From NCBI GenBank assembly GCA_005503165.1, contig SCNT01000001.1, positions 124,001 through 188,000 of the forward strand: a DNA stretch of 64,000 nucleotides, written 5' to 3'. Below are positions 60,824 to 64,000 of the stretch, piece by piece. The first letter of the stretch is position 1. Each line of letters begins with the position of its first letter. The notes under the pieces were generated by a model, which did not search any database, was not told where the DNA came from, and saw only the letters and a program-made list of their open reading frames with translations. Source of the stretch: Sphingomonadaceae bacterium 3R27E2-A (GTDB lineage: Bacteria > Pseudomonadota > Alphaproteobacteria > Sphingomonadales > Sphingomonadaceae). Both the position numbers and the translations under genes were made by a program.

Positions 60824-61813
60824 ATGACCGCTCCCCTGCCCCGCGCCGTACGTGCCGACGAACTCGGCCCCCCCGAAAACTATCGCCTCGTCGAGCATGA
60901 TCCCGGCGCGCCTTCGCCCACTCAAGCGAGGATTTCTATCAGGGCGGCGGGGATCAGCTTCGTTGACGTGCTGACCGCGGGCGGCGGGTACCAGGTGAAG
61001 CCGCCGGTGCCCTTCGTTCCGGGCAGCGAATGCGCCGGCGTGATCGAAGCGGTCGGGGCCGAAGTGACCGGACTGGCGGTTGGTGACAGGGTCGTGGCGA
61101 GCGGCTGGGGCGGCATGTTCGCCGAAGCGGTGAACCTGCCCGCGCGCGGGGTGCGCAAGATGCCGGTTGCGTTGTCGTTCGAGGAAGCGGCGGTGTTCCC
61201 GGTGAGCTATGCAACCGCGTGGCACGCGCTCGTCGATCGCGGCCGGCTCAGGGCGGGCGAGACTTTGCTGGTGCTCGGCGCGGGCGGCGCGACTGGCTAT
61301 GCGGCGGTGCAGATCGGCAAATATCTGGGCGCGCGGGTGATCGGATCGGCGTCGGACGAGGCCAAGCGCGCGCTGGCGACGGCAGGCGGCGCCGATGCAG
61401 TCGTCGATGCGCGCGGCGGCGAATGGCGCGAGGCGGTCAAGGCGGCCAACGGCGGGAAAGCGGTCGATGTCGTATTCGACCCTGTCGGCGGCGAGGCGAC
61501 CGATCCGGCGTTCCGCTCGCTGGCGTGGAACGGGCGGCATCTGGTGATCGGCTTTCCGGGCGGGATGACGGCGCTCAAGACCAATCTGCCGCTGCTGAAG
61601 GGCGCGAGCCTGATCGGGGTCGATGTGCGGCAGTTCGGGATTTTCGAGCCCGGGAAGAGCAAGGCGAACCGCGACACGATTTTCGCGCTGGCCGAGCAAG
61701 GCAAGCTGCGGCCGGCGGTGGCGCGGAGCTACAAGCTGGACGATTTTCGGGCAGCGATGGCCGATGCCGCTGCGGGCAAGAGCGCCGGGCGGATCGTGCT
61801 GGTGATGGGCTAG
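60824..61813 (+). CDS. MDR-superfamily NADPH:quinone oxidoreductase/enoyl reductase-like
   Basis: A 329-residue zinc-free medium-chain reductase. It has IRAAGISFVDVLTAGGGYQ, VPGSECAGVIEAVG, the signature LLVLGAGGATGYAAVQIGKYLGA, and VVFDPVGGEATDPAFRSLAW. No zinc ligands are seen. Such proteins reduce quinones or alpha,beta-unsaturated carbonyls and some act on enoyl-CoA. It is divergent from the flavoprotein gene with a shared regulon motif, so both may process unsaturated intermediates. Its end overlaps the next, convergent gene by 4 bases. Confidence 0.88.
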   Translation: MTAPLPRAVRADELGPPENYRLVEHDPGAPSPTQARISIRAAGISFVDVLTAGGGYQVKPPVPFVPGSECAGVIEAVGAEVTGLAVGDRVVASGWGGMFAEAVNLPARGVRKMPVALSFEEAAVFPVSYATAWHALVDRGRLRAGETLLVLGAGGATGYAAVQIGKYLGARVIGSASDEAKRALATAGGADAVVDARGGEWREAVKAANGGKAVDVVFDPVGGEATDPAFRSLAWNGRHLVIGFPGGMTALKTNLPLLKGASLIGVDVRQFGIFEPGKSKANRDTIFALAEQGKLRPAVARSYKLDDFRAAMADAAAGKSAGRIVLVMG

Positions 61814-62739
61814 GCCCAGTCCGCTTCGATCGCCGTCAGGCGCGCGCGCCAGTCGGATCCCGCCGGCAACGCCTCGAACTCGGACTTTAGCCGCGCCACA
61901 AGGTCCGCCACCGGCTCGACCGCGTCGATCAGCCCGACGCTCTGCCCCGCACTCCAGATGTCACGCCACGGCATCACACCCGCGGGCATCGGCGAACGGA
62001 CGGTGGGGAGCGCCTTCGCATCGAGCCCGACCGCCTCGATCGATTGCCGCATCCAGTGCGCGGGCACGCCGTTCATCGCCGCCGAGGCGACGATGTCGTC
62101 GGCATTGACCGCCGGGATCATCGACCGATGCCCCTCGACTACGCCGCTTTCGGGCGTGGCGATAAAGCGTGTGCCCATGCAGGCGATGTCGCCGCCGAGC
62201 GCGAGCGACGCCGCAATGCCATGCGCATCGGCGATGCCGCCCGCGACGATCAGCAAGCCGTCGAATATCCGCCGCACCGCGGGAACGAAGGCCATCGGCG
62301 TCAGGAAGCCCGTATGTCCGCCCGCGCCCGCGCAGGTCAGCATCAGCCCGTCGGCGCCCGCCGCGATCGCCTTTTCGGCGTGCTTCATCGTGGTGACGTC
62401 GTGGACGACGCGCCCGCCCCAGCCATGGACGCGCTCGACCAGCGCCGAAGGATCGCCGAGACTGGAGAGGACGAGCGGGACGCGATAGCGTTCGAGCAGC
62501 GCGAGCCGCTCGGCCCCCGCGGGGTCGCTGCCCCAGCGCGCGGGCATGTTGACGATCGGCGGCGCCCCGCCCGTGTCGGCGAGCGCCGTCAGATAATGTT
62601 CGAAGAGCTCGAAGGGCGTGATCGTCCCGCCCTGCCAGCCGCCAATCACCCCGGCGCGGCAGCAGGCCGTCGCGAGCGGCACCGACGAGGCAAAGCTCAT
62701 CGGAGCGCACATCAGGGGAAGCGCGAGCCCGTCGAACAT
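61810..62739 (-). CDS. nitronate monooxygenase-like FMN protein
   Basis: A 309-residue FMN TIM-barrel protein related to the one at 59776. It has PLMCAPMSFASSVPLATACC, VVHDVTTMKHAEKAIAAGAD, TCAGAGGHTG, LLIVAGGIADAHGIAASLALGGD and CMGTRFIATPES. The reaction may be oxidation of a nitronate or reduction/oxidation of an unsaturated acyl-CoA; the family does not define it. ATG at 62739 lies just after the preceding stop. It is the last visible gene of a leftward operon reaching the right edge. Confidence 0.85.
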   Translation of the reverse strand: MFDGLALPLMCAPMSFASSVPLATACCRAGVIGGWQGGTITPFELFEHYLTALADTGGAPPIVNMPARWGSDPAGAERLALLERYRVPLVLSSLGDPSALVERVHGWGGRVVHDVTTMKHAEKAIAAGADGLMLTCAGAGGHTGFLTPMAFVPAVRRIFDGLLIVAGGIADAHGIAASLALGGDIACMGTRFIATPESGVVEGHRSMIPAVNADDIVASAAMNGVPAHWMRQSIEAVGLDAKALPTVRSPMPAGVMPWRDIWSAGQSVGLIDAVEPVADLVARLKSEFEALPAGSDWRARLTAIEADWA

Positions 62740-62744
62740 CGCGG

Positions 62745-63803
62745 TCAGGCGGTCGCCTTCAGCGCGTCGAGCACACGGACAAAATGGACGGGGTTCCACA
62801 CATCCTGATCCTCGCCCCAACCGATGCCGCCGTCAATGTCCCAGCGCATCAGCTGGTTCACGCCGTAACCCGCCTCGCTCATCGTGCTGACCACAAAGCC
62901 TTCGCTCTTCATCTCGCGGCCCTGCTCATCGACCAGCTCAACCTGCATATGCGTGCTCCAGCCGGTCTTCGGGCTGCGAAACACGCGCATCCGCGACCTG
63001 GCGGAGTCGAGGCTGCCGAAACTGCCATCGCGGCGGATCCAGCCGGCGTTCATCGGCGACCAGCCGTCGGCATCGCCGTCCTGCACGCGCGCGAAGCCGA
63101 GGAAGCCCGTGCCGTCGCGGCGGTGGCCGAAGATATACTGGATGCGCCCGCGGCCGCGCTCGCGCTCGATCTCGCGCCAGCGCGCGCCGCCGCGATGCTT
63201 CACGCGCTCCATATCGCTGGCATAGACTTTGGGGCTCGCCGCGTAAGGACCGCCGCGCGGCCCCCAGGTGCGGTCGCGCACGCCGATGCCGTCAATGCGG
63301 ATATTCTCGCCGCGCAGCGTCATCCAGCCCTCGACATGGCCGAGCTGGTCGTAATGCGGCGTCGCCATGAAGGGCGGTTTGCCCGGCGGAAAGCGGTGCG
63401 GTTCGTGGAGGCCCGTGTGGGTGAAATCGAGCGCGAAACCGCGCGACGGATCCTCGTACCGGAGGTGATATTTCATGCCCGGCTCGAGCATCTTGAGGCT
63501 GTAGCCGCCGCCGTTCCTGTCGCCGGGGAAGGTGATGTCGGTGAGATCGGGGGCGTCGGGCATCGGCGCTTCCTCGACCTTGCGGTAATAGGCCATGCGC
63601 GCCGGGTCATAGCCTTCGTCGTCCCAGGCGAAGATGCGCCAGGTCACCGTCTTGCGGTTGGGGTAATAGGGCGCGTGGATCCAGCAGCCGATCTTGCGTT
63701 CGGGGATGTTGAACGACCACCAGTTGGTCTCGGTCTCATAGGGATCGTCGGAGAGCTGGTGGTAGCGGTCGTCATCGGGCTTGAACGCCAGATCGTGGGT
63801 CAT
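62745..63803 (-). CDS. hypothetical protein, CrtC/AttH lipocalin-like
   Basis: A 352-residue soluble protein rich in Trp and beta strands (TNWWSFNIPERKIGCWIHAPYY, DGIGVRDRTWGPRGG, MKYHLRYEDPSRGFALDF). The GxRDxxWGxR pattern resembles carotenoid hydratase CrtC/AttH-like lipocalin folds, which bind hydrophobic molecules. I cannot name a function. It could bind or hydrate a terpenoid or steroid-type intermediate. ATG at 63803 overlaps the stop of the upstream gene, and the next gene begins 5 bases after it. Confidence 0.7.
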   Translation of the reverse strand: MTHDLAFKPDDDRYHQLSDDPYETETNWWSFNIPERKIGCWIHAPYYPNRKTVTWRIFAWDDEGYDPARMAYYRKVEEAPMPDAPDLTDITFPGDRNGGGYSLKMLEPGMKYHLRYEDPSRGFALDFTHTGLHEPHRFPPGKPPFMATPHYDQLGHVEGWMTLRGENIRIDGIGVRDRTWGPRGGPYAASPKVYASDMERVKHRGGARWREIERERGRGRIQYIFGHRRDGTGFLGFARVQDGDADGWSPMNAGWIRRDGSFGSLDSARSRMRVFRSPKTGWSTHMQVELVDEQGREMKSEGFVVSTMSEAGYGVNQLMRWDIDGGIGWGEDQDVWNPVHFVRVLDALKATA

Positions 63804-64000
63804 GCGATAGTCTCCAGTTCGTCGAGCGCGGCGGTGAACAGCGCCGCGATGCGGCCGACGTCGGGCACTTTCCCGGCATCGGCGATCACACCCATGTCGA
63901 GATTGGCGCCGCTGCGCCGCGAGGTGATGTTGAGGAAGCGGCCCGAGCCGATGATCGGCACGGGGTAATTGTGGCGCTGGGCGAAACCCGCATAGCTGCG
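63800..64000 (-). CDS. partial CDS, C-terminus resembling WS/DGAT acyltransferase
   Basis: The last 66 codons of a gene entering from the right edge and ending in TGA (63802-63800), overlapping the next start. The visible end includes GRFLNITSRRSGANLDMGVI and KVPDVGRIAALFTAALDEL. This pattern is like the C-terminal domain of wax ester synthase/diacylglycerol acyltransferases (LNI...Y.G.L.FG..AD....PD). The catalytic HHxxxDG motif would lie outside the window, so the call is tentative. Confidence 0.5.
   Translation of the reverse strand, partial: RSYAGFAQRHNYPVPIIGSGRFLNITSRRSGANLDMGVIADAGKVPDVGRIAALFTAALDELETIA

Noticed and set aside
1..64000. tRNA, rRNA, CRISPR arrays, phage or transposase genes
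   Set aside because: I looked for cloverleaf-like segments, regular spaced repeats and integrase or transposase motifs and saw none.

Overview
This is a GC-rich alphaproteobacterial chromosome segment, most likely from a sphingomonad (Sphingopyxis/Novosphingobium-like). The reasons are a TonB-dependent receptor of sphingomonad type, three copies of a short intergenic repeat bounded by ATCCTCCCTG...CAGGGAGGAT, and the very dense acyl-CoA catabolic gene content. The genus is inferred and was not tested. No tRNA, rRNA, CRISPR array, transposase or phage gene was seen.

Layout. Positions 1-668 hold the start of a LeuC-type hydratase gene that runs off the left edge. Positions 744-2179 form a small metal module: a cation efflux protein, a MerR-type regulator with its operator, and a YnfA-family membrane protein. 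From 2176 to the right edge almost every gene belongs to acyl-CoA metabolism, in about a dozen operons, many with 1-4 base overlaps. They encode four AMP-forming acyl-CoA ligases, three enoyl-CoA hydratase family proteins, three acyl-CoA dehydrogenases (one as a large/small pair), three CaiB/BaiF CoA-transferases, three thiolase-fold/DUF35 pairs, twelve full-length SDRs and one degenerate SDR. Also present are two cytochromes P450, two aldehyde dehydrogenases, three amidohydrolase-type proteins, two APH-type kinases, two nitronate-monooxygenase-like flavoproteins, a quinone-reductase-like MDR protein, two MFS transporters and one TonB receptor. Regulators are one MerR, two TetR, two GntR and one MarR protein.

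How the genes fit together (inference). A hydrophobic substrate would enter through the TonB receptor and MFS carriers. P450, aldehyde dehydrogenase and SDR steps would oxidise it to a carboxylate, CoA ligases or CoA-transferases would activate it, and beta-oxidation-like steps would shorten it. The final cleavage would be by thiolase-fold proteins that lack the usual catalytic Cys and are paired with OB-fold DUF35 proteins, as in Ltp2-type retro-aldolases of steroid side-chain catabolism. No ring-cleavage dioxygenase, ketosteroid dehydrogenase or P450 redox partner is visible, so the window looks like the acyl or side-chain part of a steroid-, terpenoid- or other alicyclic-acid pathway. The substrate cannot be told from sequence alone.

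The most notable signal is a repeated near-palindrome, AGTTATATAACT and variants, at ten places, always 11-52 bases from a gene start and at nearly every divergent promoter of the cluster. Two copies flank the GntR gene at 29230-29934, which is the best candidate for its regulator. A second inverted repeat, TTGAC-N5-GTCAA, occurs at the TetR gene at 21040 and again at the amidohydrolase/P450 operon promoter, suggesting a second layer of control.
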